A DNA stretch of 64,000 nt from Fomes fomentarius (GCA_022606135.1 JABYQN010000009.1:1637001-1701000); one strand, 5' to 3'; counted from the first letter of the stretch, positions 10,890 to 24,659 are shown. Translations and numbers: made by a program. The notes: generated by a model from the sequence alone, not told the origin.

Positions 10890-12476
10890 ATGCCTCTCCC
10901 AACGCGCAAGATCGGCACCTCTGAAGTCTCAGCGATAGGATATGGCGCGATGGGCATAGCCATCTGCTACGGTCCTATTCTTCCCGATGAGGAAAGGTTG
11001 AAGGTAGAAGCATATACTCATCCGTGTCGAGGTCCACAACTGATCGTGCGATGGTAGATTCTAGACGCTGTGTACGAGAACGGCTGTACGCTTTGGGATA
11101 CCTCAGACGTCTATGGTGACAGTGAGGTGATCATCGGTAAATGGTCAGTTCATCGCAGAGCCCCGTGAAGAGCAGCGCTGACATGAAAGTCATGGTGTGT
11201 ACACCAGGTTGAAGGCGAGAGGGAAGCGAAGCGAGATATTGCTGGCCACAAAGTTCGGCTGCGCGTCGGGTGTCAAGCCTGTGCACTGCGCACCGGAATA
11301 CGTCCCTCAAGCCCTAGAGGCGTCACTGCAGCGTCTCGGCACGGACTACGTCGATCTCTATTATACGCACCGGTACGCCCGATTTGGCTCACATAAATGA
11401 AAAAACAAGGGTGACTGGACAAGTATGACAGGATCGATCCAGAGGTGCCCATCGAAGTGAGTTTCCGAATAACAACCATCTAGACTACTCCAGACTCAAT
11501 CTAACGTGGCTCGATTACCGCAGCTTACCGTAGGGGCGATGAAGAAGCTCGTTGAGTGCGTGGTGAGCTTTCTTCGATCGCCGTCCTTCACGCTGACAAT
11601 TAGCCGTCGATCCTCGTGTCCAGAGCGGGCAAAGTTAGATATATCGGTCTCTCCGAATGCTCCGCGGAAACGCTGCGCCGGGCGTGCGCAGTGCACCCCA
11701 TCGCCGCTGTCCAGCTCGAGTATTCGCCCTTCACGCTTGATATTGAGGACCCGAAATTGGCGTTGCTCAAGACCGCTCGCGAGTTGGGTGTCACCGTTGT
11801 GGCATACGCTCCGCTTGGGCGGGGTATTCTGAGTGGCAGGTTTGTGCGTACCAATTTGTTTCCCTTCCATCGTTCGTCATTCACATCTTTGCATGTGTAT
11901 ACAGAAGGGACCGGACGACTTTGCCGCAGACGACTTCAGGAAGCTTATACCAAAGTAAGGCCCCAGCCATGACCCTACACTAGTTCCCAGCATCTATGCG
12001 GATCCTGTTTCATACTCAACCACGCCCACAGGTACTCGCCAGAGAACTTCCCGAATATCCTCAAGCTCGTGAGCGGACTAGAGCGTATTGGCGCGAAGCA
12101 CGGCGCCACAGCCGGGCAGGTCGCACTCGCGTGGCTGCTCGCGCAAGGAGAAGACATCATCCCTATCCCGGGCACAACCAAGCTCTCGGTGAGTACCGGT
12201 TACCACATGTCGCTTGCATTCATGATCTGCAGGGGGGCAACTCCGGTGACTCCCGAGCCGAAGCGATCGAGGAGAGCTACAGTGAAGAGTGCTGATCGTC
12301 ATGTCCGTGCGCAGAACTTGAAGGAGAACTTGGCCACACTGAACGTGAAGCTGACGGCTGAGGAGGCTGAAGAGGTTAGGAAGGTCGCGATGACTGCAGA
12401 TGCGGCAAAGGGCGAGAGGTATCCACCAGGGATGACTACTGTTCTATACGGTAATAGCCCGCCTTTGCCCCAGTAA
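10890..12476 (+). CDS. Aldo/keto reductase (NADPH-dependent, YakC-like)
   Basis: Nine exons: 10890-11003, 11058-11143, 11208-11372, 11432-11456, 11524-11562, 11604-11843, 11905-11954, 12032-12188 and 12315-12476; together they give 345 aa, normal for the family. The catalytic tetrad is visible: Asp in [11 protein letters not shown] with the Tyr five residues on, Lys in LLATKFG and His in YYTHRID. The NADP-binding side shows [14 protein letters not shown] and IPIPGTTK. The enzyme reduces aldehydes or ketones in a TIM-barrel cytosolic protein; the physiological substrate is unknown. One exon junction (VECV to PSILVS, before [10 protein letters not shown]) adds a few residues more than usual, so that acceptor is less certain. 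The gene stands alone. Confidence 0.92.
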
Positions 12477-15400
12477 TTGTGTGCTGCGGCTTCTGTGTCG
12501 GTAAGACTTGGAGAAATACATTTGCCTTTTCGGCGGTCCACATCCAACCTCGTCTCCACAGACCGCAGATTCGTGCGAGTCGAACCGGTTCAAGTTCGAG
12601 CTAAATTCGGTCACGCGGTGTGGCGTAGTGACGCGTCGAATGGCAGCCTCAGGGGATGGAATCGGTCGTTCTTGTTCTCGTTTGCCACGTCGACGACCGA
12701 CGATAGGTTTCTCTTGCCATCTACACCCATGTTTAGCTGCTTGGAACAGAAAAACAGAGAAACATGCGCATACAACCGCTTTAACTCGCATGCAACATAC
12801 TCGTTCGTGCACTGAACCAAGGCACACGTTCGCCAGGCTGACCATCAACATGGTAAGCACATTGAACGATTTACGTGGCCGTTTGAGCATCCGGAGGCTG
12901 GCCTCTGACCTCTACAGACCTCCTTGTCTTTGGACCAGGTTAGCTCGCCATGTTTATCCCATCGCTTTCGAAAGCCACCCCACCTCGCGGGAGACGTTCT
13001 TCTACCACGCAGCAACCGGCAACATGTTTCCTCATCAGGTATTGCCCTCGACTTAGCGCATTGACAGGCTCTTACGCTTGTACTAACTCGCTTGTTCTCA
13101 CCAGGGAATCCGATGTACTTGTAGAAGCGCCGGCAACCGGTTAGCGTCTTCCCTTTTTTGTGTCCACAGGATGGTGGTCTCGCAGCGTGGACATACCGTT
13201 GTAAGTCCGTTGATTGCCCTATCTATCCCCGCGCTGCGGCTGTACAACACGTAATACTTGCCGATGATAACATCCATTACGCCGATGCACAGAGCAACAA
13301 GCTTCGACATGACGCGACTGTTGACCCCTTGGCATGCTGAAGGGCGGCGACTAAGCCATCCCTCTCCACCTGAACATACACGCGGTATATGCATCCCACG
13401 GTCAAGGGAAGGACCATCAGAGCAAAGGCCACCGATCTGAACGTGCACTGGTCTGGCGGGCAGGCCGTTCCTGCCAGATCCACGACGCGCTGAGCCTGTG
13501 TGCATCCGGCGTACTTCTTCAACGCCCTCACACTCCGCCGCGACCTCTTCACATCCTATCGCGGACGATCGCCGTTATCAGCCGCCTCATCTGCTGCACT
13601 CGGCCTTGTGCTCTTTTCTTCCCTGTCCCAATCGCGGCTCATTCATCTCGGCACCGGTCCTCTTTCTGTCTCACGCTCCATGCTGGGTCCCTCTTACTCT
13701 TTCTTTGCTTGCACACTGACGCTCAGCCAGGCAACCGCAGCCACGGTCCCCACTGCCTCATTGCAGAAATCCTCCTACTCTGCTTTCCTGAATCCTCGTA
13801 CGGCCGCCCGTTTAGCGCTTGAGCGCTGGATGGATCTCTGTTCTCCTTCTGAGGACGCGGCTCGATGGTGTCAACACCAGGACTTGCCCCCATTCTCCGT
13901 GCTGATATCTGCCAACGCAACTCGCTCGCTGTCTGCTCTCGGGCTACCATCGTGCGACGACTACAACGTGTTTGTCTAGATGCTGGCATAGATGTGCGAA
14001 CAGCATACCCGCCCTACCTTCGCTCACTAAGTTATGAGTGAAGATGATTCGCTTACCCCACATCTTCATCCGATCCACCGGACCCTTCTTCCCTGCCCGA
14101 GCACCCGCTAGGGTCCCTGAGCCTCCATCAAAAGTGATAACCTTCTCGTATGCTCCGCTCGCCGGCGCACAAGGACAAGCGTCCCCGCACGCGCGCTTCC
14201 CACTTTCCTGGCCCCAGGCGACTACTTCGCCATCACCTCGCCGTTCCCAAGACGTCTAGAGTAATAGCTTGCCATTTGGACCCCCGAGTCTCTCCATCAC
14301 GGCGTCGCGTCCGTGTCCACTCCACCGCCCTCAAAGCGCAAGCACTCATCGCCTGGGAATGAGCGACTGTCGGAGACCAAGGTCCTTCCGTGCGCTTGCA
14401 TCCCTTCCCCACGCAGAGTTTGCCATGACATAACAGACCGCCGGCCCCAGCGGAGCGCGGGCCCGCAGCTCAGCGTCGCAGGCCCGGTCCCCTCTAGCCT
14501 CTCGCACGCTCAGCAACTAACTAATTGGTCCGTATGCAAGACTTTCTTCCACATGCATCATACTTTGATAGTTAGCCCCCATATATCCTGCAGCACATAG
14601 TGCATGGCCTACGGCATGGCGGCCCCAGCATGCGGCCCACAGCAAATGCAGCAACACCATCGTCGCAATTTGGGTGGCTGCAACCCTATTTTTGGGTACC
14701 GCTCTTTACGGTGGCCGCTGTCATTTAAGAAGGTATCATCAGTTTCCTTGCCTCTGCATCAATAGGGCTATCGTTGCACAGAAGAACGAGTGTGGACAGC
14801 CAGACGGACGGCCGTGCGCCCGAAATTGTGCTTCGATTGCCATCCTTACGTCGTGTGAGCGACCGTAGGAAATGAGAAGCACGAGCCAGCTGGAGCCACC
14901 GGCCACACCCTGCGAACGCGCCACAGCACATCCGGAAACGTCATACGGCCGTCGATAGAACGAAGAAGAGAAGGCGAGCCGCCTTCGCGTTCGTTCGATG
15001 ACCCCCTCTAAGCCAATCGTGGGCGTCGCGACCGCCTGCTGTTTGTGTTTGGCGTGGCCGCTCTTCCCCTCTTTGGGCACTCGACTCTTGACCGGTTCGC
15101 CGGTTGGGCGATGTTAGGGATCATTGGATGCTCGTCCTCGGCCTTTTTGCGCCCGTCACGCTAGCCGCCCATATTTCCAGGCTCCTACGTTCACTGCGCC
15201 GGCCATTGTGTCCTCTCAACCTCCATTTCGGCGTTCTCATTTCAGTTCCATCTGCTTCTGCTCGCCCTTTGTGGCGGCCGTCGCGAGCCTCGTGCAAATC
15301 CCATCCACACACGAGGCAATATAAACACCCACACAGGCGTAGGGTACAGTGAGCCAAGCCAAGCCAAGCATCCTGTCATGCAATGCGTGAGGGGGACAGA

Positions 15401-18400
15401 GCTGCGGCAGCTACACGGGGCCGTCTGCGTTTCAAGCTCGGACGAGTAGCCTCGAGTCGCTGCTTCTGACGGTCCCTTGCTGGATGCTCACCTTGTGTGT
15501 AAGCAGACCTCCCGCCGCGCAGGACAGTGGGTTGCCGTAAGCTTCGTGGATTTCACGGCTTCTAGAACACGACGAACACGACGAACCGCACGAGCCAGCT
15601 TCGATCGCGGTATCGCTGGAGCTTGAAGTTTATGGCTCATGGCTCATGGCCCGTGGCTCCGTGGTCCGCGGTGGTCAGACTTGCCTATTTCTGCACCTTT
15701 GCCATGAACGGTAAATCGTTTCCCTGCGATGTACACGGATAGCTGGATCCCCAATGGGTGGCCGGATACGCGGGCATGCGGATAGACGGAAGGATGGACG
15801 GAGACGAGTGCTGACGGCTGCCCGAGCGGTATTGTACCTCATCCTCTGGTGTCCTAGTCGGAGCGTGGCGTGGCGCTGCAAAGGCGTTGGCTACTCGATG
15901 GAAGTATAATAGGACAGCCGGGGTTGGCTGAACGACCTGCCTGGGCTCTATCGGAAGTCGGGCAGGCGGGTGCCCGTCGTGCCCGAGCACGCTCCGCAGG
16001 CCACAGTTCTGCGAACCCGCAATCTGGTCGTATGGAAGGGACGAGAATCCGGCTACTGTACGATTGCACCCCGCATCCAGCCGATGTCGTAGCAGGTGGT
16101 GGAGCGCGAAAGCCATAGTTTGGCTGGACGGGGTTTCTGACATTCTACAGCAGCCCCGACGTGAGCAAGTTTGATCCCTTCAAAGCACGTACGTTGACAC
16201 TCTTGTGTAAAGTCAATTCTATCAAGACTGATCTTGATGGCGAGCCAGAGAAAGACCTGTTGCCGGGTGGCGGTCAGTGCACGGCTGCATCCCAGCCCCT
16301 AGGATCCTGCGTACAGGACTAAGGATAGGATAAGTATAACACCCCTAACCTGAACGGCGGAGGTAAGTATGGGGTGTGTTAGAAGCCGTTCCCTGTATGC
16401 ATCGACGGATCGAGCAGGTGTGTACGTACAACTCGACAATTACATCCTAGAACGCACACTCACTTACTCATCCGAAGAATGAAATTCATGCCAGGGTCCG
16501 GTGCTACCATTCGACCGCCATTAGCCAGCCGCTATTCATCTGTTGAGCCTCTACCGCGCCACCAGGTTGGTCTGATCGATGCTGCAAACGGAAGAAATCA
16601 TCCTGCGCGCGCGCACGACCGTCTATCAGACTCCCGTCAATGTCCAAACAAGTCGGTAGCCCTCGTACCAATCACTGCGCGCCGGTGCAGCGGTGTTGCA
16701 ATATTGCAAAGTCTCGACCGTGACTGACATTGATATGACATAAAACCATCTCCATCGAAGCAGATCTATCTCAGCCCCTCATTGTTCTTCCCGATCCCCA
16801 CGTCAGCGTTATGCTCGATTATAATCTCCAACACACAGCGGCACGCATGAACAGATCGTTAATGCACACGCAAGCGAGCCACGGGCCAACCGCGCCAGTA
16901 TCATATGTGCATGTACACAGGCAGCTGGCCTAGTTCAAGTAACTTCGTTGCACGAGTACTCACGGATCTCAGACATCATCAGGGGTCAGGCCGGATGCCG
17001 TGGGTCCATGACACGGCGCGAGCCCCACGAACTTCACGAAGTACGACGGCGTCTTGACCCACGCCCGGGATTCTCCCTGACTCTCTTTCTCCAGGCTCGC
17101 TGCCGCCTTCGCCAGTCGCGACACATGTCCGGGCGCGGCTTCGATGGTGAAGTCATACGCCACTCAACACTGCCCCTCGTCGACCGTCGCGCGGAGTCCT
17201 GCAGTCTATGCCTATTTCTATCCCTGTGTTCGTTCGCTACCCTTCCCTCGAGCGCAACAACATGACAATGCCACAGTGTCACGCCCCCGGCAGGTGCCAG
17301 TCCAGCAGCTAGGACGCTCACGATCTTATACCCCGCGACTAGAAGCTCAAGCTCCCAGCCGTGCCGTTCGCGTTCGCGTTCGATGTCGATCGCGCGCACG
17401 TATCCGGCCGGTGGCCAGGAACAAGGCAAAGTAATACGACTCGGATTCAGCACTCGGCTCGTTCCATGCAACCCCCCATCCCATTGACCCACCGTTACGT
17501 CCAGAGGGAACAATTCCCTGATTCGTCGACATGCGTGCGCGTGCGTTGGCGGTTGCTGTTCCTACTCCTGCCTTCCTATCTTGTCTTGATCTCTCCCCGG
17601 CCACACACATCTTTCACAGAAGCCGTGCATGTCCATGTATGTATGGATGGCGGATACGATCGCGATCGCGATCAGGTGCTGCACTGACTGGAAAGCATGT
17701 ATGTCCAGTGCTGCGCATGTTACTATACCTCGCAGACCACATTGGGTACATGGCCGTTCCATATGCATTCGGGACGCCACGGGCGTAGCGGGGCGGACCA
17801 GACCCACCTTCAAGTGCGCGGGAGCTCGATGGTCATCGTACCTCGCCGGACACGTGCAGCACTGACAATGAGCAGGGATGCGGTTTCCGAGGTATTAACA
17901 GCCCTGGATATTTTTACGCGTATCTTTTTGCCTCTCTCTGTCGACGACGGGCGGGCCGATGGTATGTCAGCTAATGTACATGGGTGGGGCACGCGTGCGC
18001 CGCCGGGTAGCAAATGTGGTGTGTGGGGGCGGGGTGAGTCGATAGGTACCACGAGGGGAGAGAGCGAGAGGTTAGGAGGTAGAGAGACGAGAGAGAGAGA
18101 TGGTAGATAGACAAGAGAAAGAAGAATGAGGAATTATAGAGATACATCGAAGGGCTTCGCTTCCGCGAGAGTCTGAGTGTGGGCGAAGAGAGGAGCCCAT
18201 TCGTAATCATCGAGAGCACGGAGCATGGCACAAATAGTGATATGAGATGAGAATCGAGCGTGGAAATGTGGAAGTGGGTGGATGGAAGTGGTAAGAGGTA
18301 GGGGGAGGGGGGAAAGGTGAAGAGGGTGCGACTCGAACGCGGGCGCGGACGGGTGCGATGATGGCGGCAAGTAGGCACGATGCATATGGATGCGATGGGG

Positions 18401-18832
18401 TGCGATGGGATGTGAATGAATGCAAACAAGCAAGAATGCGCACATGACATGGCATGGGTGATCGTGAGAAGGGACTATGCAACATGCAGTAAGTGCCAGT
18501 GACCAGAAGCCAGGAGCAAACCGGAAGGATCCACGGCCCCGTGTGATGAGTCGAGCGGGTGGGGTGAGGGTGGTGCGGGTGCTAGCAGGACGATGACGAT
18601 GACGCGGAGGGGCAATGGGAGGAGCGCGGGGGAACACACGACGAAGACGGACAGAATGTAGGTAAAGCAGTCTTGGGGTCTTGGGTCTTGGGCCTTGGGA
18701 AGTCTGAGTCTTGAGCAGAGAATGGCAGGCATGGGGCATAAACGGCATGTGTGTCATAGCGGGCATCGACGGAGACGAGGACGAGGACGAGGACTGAGAG
18801 AGAAACGGCTGCCAGGTGAGAGTGGGCGGGGA
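12477..18832. other. Long gene-poor stretch, 6.3 kb
   Basis: No family-like protein is recognised on either strand. At about 12850-13220 there are several good intron signals on the + strand, for example a GTATTG donor with a TACTAAC branch site and ACCAG acceptor near 13040-13104, but no product could be identified. 18000-18480 is purine-rich on the + strand and probably includes the 3' UTR of the bHLH gene. Confidence 0.4.
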
Positions 18833-21070
18833 TCATGAGACCTCCATGCGATCGCTCTCCTTCTTGACCTTTACGTCCGCACCCACGCTGACGCTCTTGC
18901 CCTTCCGCCCGACACGCTTGCCCACCGGCCTGCCATCACGCCCTTTACGCCCCCGCTCGATCTCCATGTCCTCGTCCGCATAATCCTCGCCCTCCTCGCC
19001 CTCCTCGTCGTCGAGGTCGTCGTCCATGCTGCTCCTGGGCGAGACACCCGTGCCGGACGTCGACGGCCGCTCCATCTCCTGGTCGGGGTGCTCCGTATCC
19101 TGCTCCATCTCCTCTACGCTCGGGAGGTGGAAGCTCGTGCGTATGCTCCCGCGGCGCGCACGTCCGTTGACCGGCGGCGCGCTGCTGCCGTTCGCGACCT
19201 CGCCCGTAGCGTTCCCGTTGAGGAGCCCGAACGCGTCGACCTCGTCATGGAGCTTCATCTCGGCCTCGCCGTCAGCGCCGGCCGAGGGTGACGAGGCGGG
19301 GGGTGTCTGGCCGTTGCGGAACGCCTGTAGCTGCTGCTCGAGGTCGCGGTTCCTGGTCGCCTGTGCGGAGACAAGCTGCTGCAAGTAGCGGATGTACTCC
19401 ACACTCTTGCGCAGGATCATGCCCTTGTTCGCCTTGACAACGTTGCTGCCGTCCTGCGCGGTGCCGTTGGCCGCACTGCCGCCAGTCGTCGTGGTGGGCG
19501 TTGAAGAGGTAGGGTTCGCGGAGTCTTCGGGCTCGACGCTATCCGAGCCTTCCTTTTTCTCTGTCGGAGTGTTAATAGTCACGCCGACAATAAGATCGTC
19601 GCCGGTCGCAGAAGAAAGCGACGCGGGCACGGTAATCGTAGCTGGTCGCGGTCCCACCGTCAGCAACGCAACAAACAGTGTACGCAGCTAACGATGCGCG
19701 CCGCGAGCAAGGATCAAAGACAAGACATACCATTTGGGTCGAGGAGACACTCGGGGATGAGCGTGGCAAGCTCTGAGATCTTCTCGTTGATGTTGTCCCT
19801 CCGCCTGCGCTCGACAGCATTGTGTGACTCGCGCCGCCGCCGCCGCTTCTCGTTGGCGATCAACGCTCTATGAGTTCCCGCCATACGTCATAGCAGAGAG
19901 AAGAAGCGAACGCGAGTGTGGGGAGAGGGATGTGGGAATACAAAAGGGATGGATGAGCCGGGGCGACAGTCAGACGGGGGAGCAAAGCAAACGCACTGTT
20001 TCGTGGCGATATCGTCTGGAGGAGTCTCTCCACCCTTCTGCATGCCCACAATGCCCATCCCGGGTACATTCACCTCCTTGGGACTTACGCCGAGACCGAC
20101 GCTGCCCAAGCTAGCGCCGCCGTTGAACGCGCTGAAGCCTGCGCGGGCGGAGAATGGATTCAATGCACAGTCTACATTGCAGACGTATCATACCAAACGC
20201 ACCATGCACACTCTCAGGCGTCGGGAGGCCAAACTCGTTACCTTGGCCCTGCGGCATGAACCAGCCGCTCGTGTGCAGGCTGAGGGGGCTGGCAGGCCCC
20301 CGGCCAGCGCTGTTCCCGTTCGGGATGACGAGCGGCTGAGTGTGTCCGCGGTGCAGCGGCGGCGGTGACACGCTCGAGACACTGTTCCGCTTCGCCCGCG
20401 TCCGCCGGGCCGGTCCACCATTCGTACTCGGAGGGTTTGCGGGGACCATGTTGGTTGGGGCGCGCGAGCGCGATCGGCTCCTCGAGAACTCAGCCCCAGT
20501 GCCGTTTGCGGAGACGGGGGACGGCGTCTGGCGTTGGCCGTTCGCCTGGCCGTTCGGCTGATTGAGATGGAACTCGGACGGGGCAGCGAGGTTGGAGAAG
20601 GAGGAGATGCCGGAGATGTTGGACATGTGCGAGGAGAAGGAGGAGGGCTCAGCGCCCGTGAACGGGTTGTTTCCGTTCGCGGTAGCCGGTGAGGACGGGT
20701 TGTTGGACGGTGGCTCGTAGCGCATGGAGGAGCCGATGGCAGGGACGGTAGAATTGAAGTGGGAGTGGGCAGTAAATTCATGGAGGGGATGATTGCTGTG
20801 CACTGAGGACGGACCATGTATGTTGGAGGAATGGAGAGAGGACGCGGGCGGGAGGGAGAAGGACGGGTTCTGGTGGGCGAAGTGGTTATGATGAGATGAT
20901 TGATGGTGGGAGGTAGGGGCGGAGATGTCGAAGATGTTATGGGTGTGATGAGATCGGTAATCGTCGTATGCGCCGGGGGACTGCGTCGAGCGTTCGTGCG
21001 AGTTATTGTGGGGATGGCCCTGGGAGGGTGAGGTCGCAATGAGCGAGGCCAGCTCGTCGGTGAAGTCCAT
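18833..21070 (-). CDS. bHLH-leucine-zipper transcription factor
   Basis: Exons 21070-20194, 20138-19997, 19867-19731 and 19641-18833 give 654 aa. The N-terminal half is low-complexity Ser/His/Asn/Pro-rich, consistent with an activation region. Exon 3 encodes the basic region and helix 1: SHNAVERRRRDNINEKI, with the His-Glu-Arg triad of E-box (CACGTG) binders, then LATLIPECLL. Helix 2 and the zipper are in exon 4 (ILRKSVEYIRYLQQL, then a coiled coil). Between the helices lies an unusually long loop of about 75 residues rich in Thr, Ser and acidic residues. The C-terminus is acidic (DDDLDDEEGEEGED) and then basic, possibly a nuclear localisation signal. The start at 21070 is the first in-frame ATG. 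The same frame is open about 230 nt further upstream with coding-like composition, so a 5' exon may be missing. Confidence 0.85.
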
Positions 21071-23484
21071 GGTAGACCCTGAGTGCTCGTTGTTGGAACT
21101 GTGCGCAGGGAACTTGCGGAAGGGGTCTGGGACGGAAAAGAGCGGGGGGACGAAAAGGTTGTCGAACTGATTGTTGCTGGACGAGTTCTGGGCGGAGGAA
21201 TCGGGGGAGATGGGGGAGAGTTTGAGGGGGAGGGGACGGTAGATGGAAGCCCTCTGTGCGGGAGAGGACCTGAGGCTTGTAGGACGGGAAGAAGGCAGAG
21301 CTCATCGGACGAAGTGTCGAGGGAGAGAGGGGACACTTGCGAGGAACTGTTGCAGAGGGAGAAGAGAGGGCGGCCGTGCACCCCGCATCCTCCGCTTAAA
21401 GACAACGATAGACTTATAATCCCTTATTATTATTTTCCGCTCCCCCGCGTTTCCGTTGCGCCGGGCCAGATCCCATCGCGATGCAGCAAACAGTGCAAAA
21501 CAACTGGGCGGCTGCGCGCCATCAGTTCTGGCTTGCCGGGACCCCGCACGCGGCTGTATGATCTTCCCCACATTACATCCCCGCACCCCAGACGACGGCC
21601 GGGGAGAGCTATTGAACGCCTCCCTCGCCCGACCCCCCTCGTCTATCCCTTTCCAGGCCTCCCCAGACGCCCCCTTCTCTCATCACACTGGATGACATAA
21701 TCAGCCATTCAGACTTGTCTGTTCGATCGTCGCGTTCCTGTCCAAGTCTTGCTCGTCCCCAGTCGTTATAAGAGCCTCGCCCCTTCACTCTTCGAATTCC
21801 ATCCAGCAGCTGTGCGCGACGACTTCGCCCCCAGCTCCGGCAGGAACAGCACACGACGATTATGATTTCGACTCCTCAATGCTTACCCATCCCTCGCCAG
21901 CCTCTCCCGAGCGACTGGTAACCACCCACTGCACTCTAACTAGCATCAGATCCAATAACTTGAAATGCATACTACCTGTAATTGTTGCCAGTCAACGGAC
22001 GCAGTGCCCCGATTCTGTCAGCGTGGGCCTCATCAGTGCCACAAATCCACCGTCGTCACTCGTCCCCTTTTGGCGTCCTCCTCGTCCCGACTCGACGGTC
22101 CCGACACAGCGCCTCGGCGCCTGGACTGCTACCGCCCAGACTCGGACCGGATCCGCGACTGCCACTTTTGTTGCTTGCCGGTTGTGTCTTGACCCACTAA
22201 GCGCCCTTTCACTGCTCGCGCTCTCGCTCCTTCAGGTCCGCCCGACTCGCTCCCCGGCCGGCCACGTTCACGTTCGCGTCCGTTTCGCGTTTCACGGACT
22301 TGGTAGGCCATGCTCGTTCTATGCTCCGATGCTCTAGGGCCGCTGAACCGTAAACGGGCAAGACGGTTGGCTAACCAGCCTTGCTACTGCCGTATGCACA
22401 GCCTCAAGTAACAGTCTTTCTCCTATAGGCCACGGTCCGCCTCCCCCTTGACTCACCCCACGTCCGACGTCCCATCCTTGACCCCTGTCTTCTCGCCCGC
22501 CCGCCCGAGCGCGAACAACAGAGCCGCGAGCGCTCCTTCTCGACGAGGTTACTACCAACAAACCCTCGCGCTCTCTCAGATGGTCGTCCAAGAACGCAAG
22601 GCACTCAAGGCCCGCCCTCATCGGCCTCCGAAGTGGCCTCCCCCAGCGGGTCGCCCCCGCGACAGCAATCGTCTTCCCACAACAAATAGTGGGCCGAGTT
22701 TCGTGCAGGCCCTACGCCCTGCTCCGTACTCATCGACAGCCACACCTTTCTTCAACGCTTCTTTTACCCTCCGTTCCGCCCCACACCCCAGGCGCTCCAT
22801 CCCCCTTCCCGGTCCTTCTATCTAACTCTTGCTTCTCCTATGCAGCGAGCGCCGCCGTCCTTCACGCTGCATCGAGCGTCTGGCGCAACGCGTCTCTGCA
22901 CACCTCCCCCCTCCCCCCCCGAGCGCGCGCGTTCGTCTGTCTACTCTGGCAGCTGAGGCCCGATATCTATCTGTCTGAGAAAAGTTCTGCGCTGCTCAAA
23001 GTCCGCTGCGCCCGCGAGCTTGAAGGCTGGACTGGACTGAACAGGATCCTCGAACGTCGTAATACGTGAACGTTAACGCGCTCCGTCGACGTCTGACGCG
23101 GACGAGGGCCGCTCCCGGTCCTGGTTTAATCCTCTGACCTTCCCAGCTCGCTTTCGACTCACGACTTCATCCCCCCCTCGACAATTGGCACCCTTCTGGG
23201 TTCCCAACCACCACGCCCGGCCGACCCACCTGCTCTGCGTCCCTGCGGTACCGGTACATCGCTCTTAAAGTTTGCTGAACCACTCGTCCCCGGCTGCCGC
23301 CGCCGCCGCCGCTGGCCACAGTTCTGCACACAGTGATAGAGTGCATACCCGAGCCTAAGATCCGGCGTTCAGCCACTGAGCAGAACGCACGCAGGCCACG
23401 CTCTCTATTCGGCTCCCACACTCCCATAGGTGCTATTCAGCCTTTCAGGTACGTGAGCGCCTGCGGGCGTAGAGCAGGGTTTGA

Positions 23485-23537
23485 TGGGTAGGTGGGTAGG
23501 TGGGTAGGTGGGTAAGTGGGTAAGTAAGTGGGTAAAT
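23485..23537. repeat. Degenerate GGGTAGGT-type tandem repeat
   Basis: Repeats of TGGGTAGG and TGGGTAAG are visible. Short Thr/Pro-rich open frames across it are artefacts of the repeat. Confidence 0.8.
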
Positions 23538-24457
23538 ACATATAAGTACTGGGTAGGGTGTACACCAGGACGAGAGCGCGGCGCTCCCGGCGGCGATGTA
23601 CACCAGCTCCTAATCTGTGCACGGAATGGCTCCCGGCGCCAAGACGAAGACGATCGTTGGTTCGTTCGTGCGACGTGTAGAGTGGCCCGGATACGTACGT
23701 GCTCCGAGCCTGAGTATAAGTAGCGGCGATGTACCACCTGGGTTTGATGTACCGTGTAGTACCATCTGGCAGCGCATCCCTAACGGTGCATACGTACTGA
23801 GCACTGGCACATCGTCCGATGCACCGTCCTCTCGGGCTCCAGGGCCTCGGGCTGCCCAGTGTCGTCCTCTTCCGGAAAGAAGAGACGCAAGTCCTGAGTC
23901 AATGTTGGAATGCTCTCAGAGCAGTGGCCAATAATAATCATCGTGATGGAGTTGAACGTTGATCATCCCTTACGCACCTATGATGTCAATGAGCATTCTT
24001 CGGCGCCTATGTCGCAGTAAGTACGCCCGGGGCGTCGGGGGATTACCTGTATACGCTTACCATCCGCCCCGCATGTGCGGCAGCCGGATGGCACTTCGAA
24101 TTTCTCCTGTTTCTACACTTCAATACATGGCCAGCGCTCAGTTCCAGTAAACAATATTACTATTAACTTCTGTGCCCCTCGACTCCCTCGGACGACGACA
24201 GAACTGCTCCTGATGGACCTGGTCCGCTACATATTACATAAGTAGTACCAATCCCAGTTCTTTCTCTGCTCCACCCTCCTCGGGCCCGCGAGCCCCAAGC
24301 TCAAGCGTACGATATCCGCGAGGATACTACGCCCTGATGCATACAGTGCACGCCGCCTCCGCCGCGACTCCGAGTCCACAGCATCAGCGAGTCCGACCAT
24401 ACTACTTCGACACGATCCCACAGCCGTCCCCCAGACGACGGTTTTGAATGTTCAATG

Positions 24458-24500
24458 CATCATTATCATCATTATCATCATTATCATCATCATCATCATA
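24458..24500. repeat. CAT/TAT trinucleotide microsatellite
   Basis: Interrupted (CATCATTAT)n followed by (CAT)n. Confidence 0.85.
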
Positions 24501-24659
24501 TACTCAAGTCCATGACTCAAGCTTATGCTCATAGATACTCATGGCTGTGGGGCTAGACGAGCGCCACCCAACCACCCAGAGGCTTCCCTTGGTGCCTGAA
24601 AATACCACACGCGAGGTGATCACATGTTGCCGTGCAGTGTTCTGCCACTGAGCAGAATT

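Noticed and set aside
13277..13552. Minus-strand frame with a hydrophobic stretch (VAFALMVLPLTVG)
   Set aside because: It could be a membrane segment, but no start context, introns or family were found, and the + strand has better splice signals here.
20188..21405. 405-codon minus-strand frame overlapping the bHLH gene
   Set aside because: It is a Pro/Ser/Thr/Arg-rich shadow frame. The frame in use is fixed by the bHLH motif and splice junctions.
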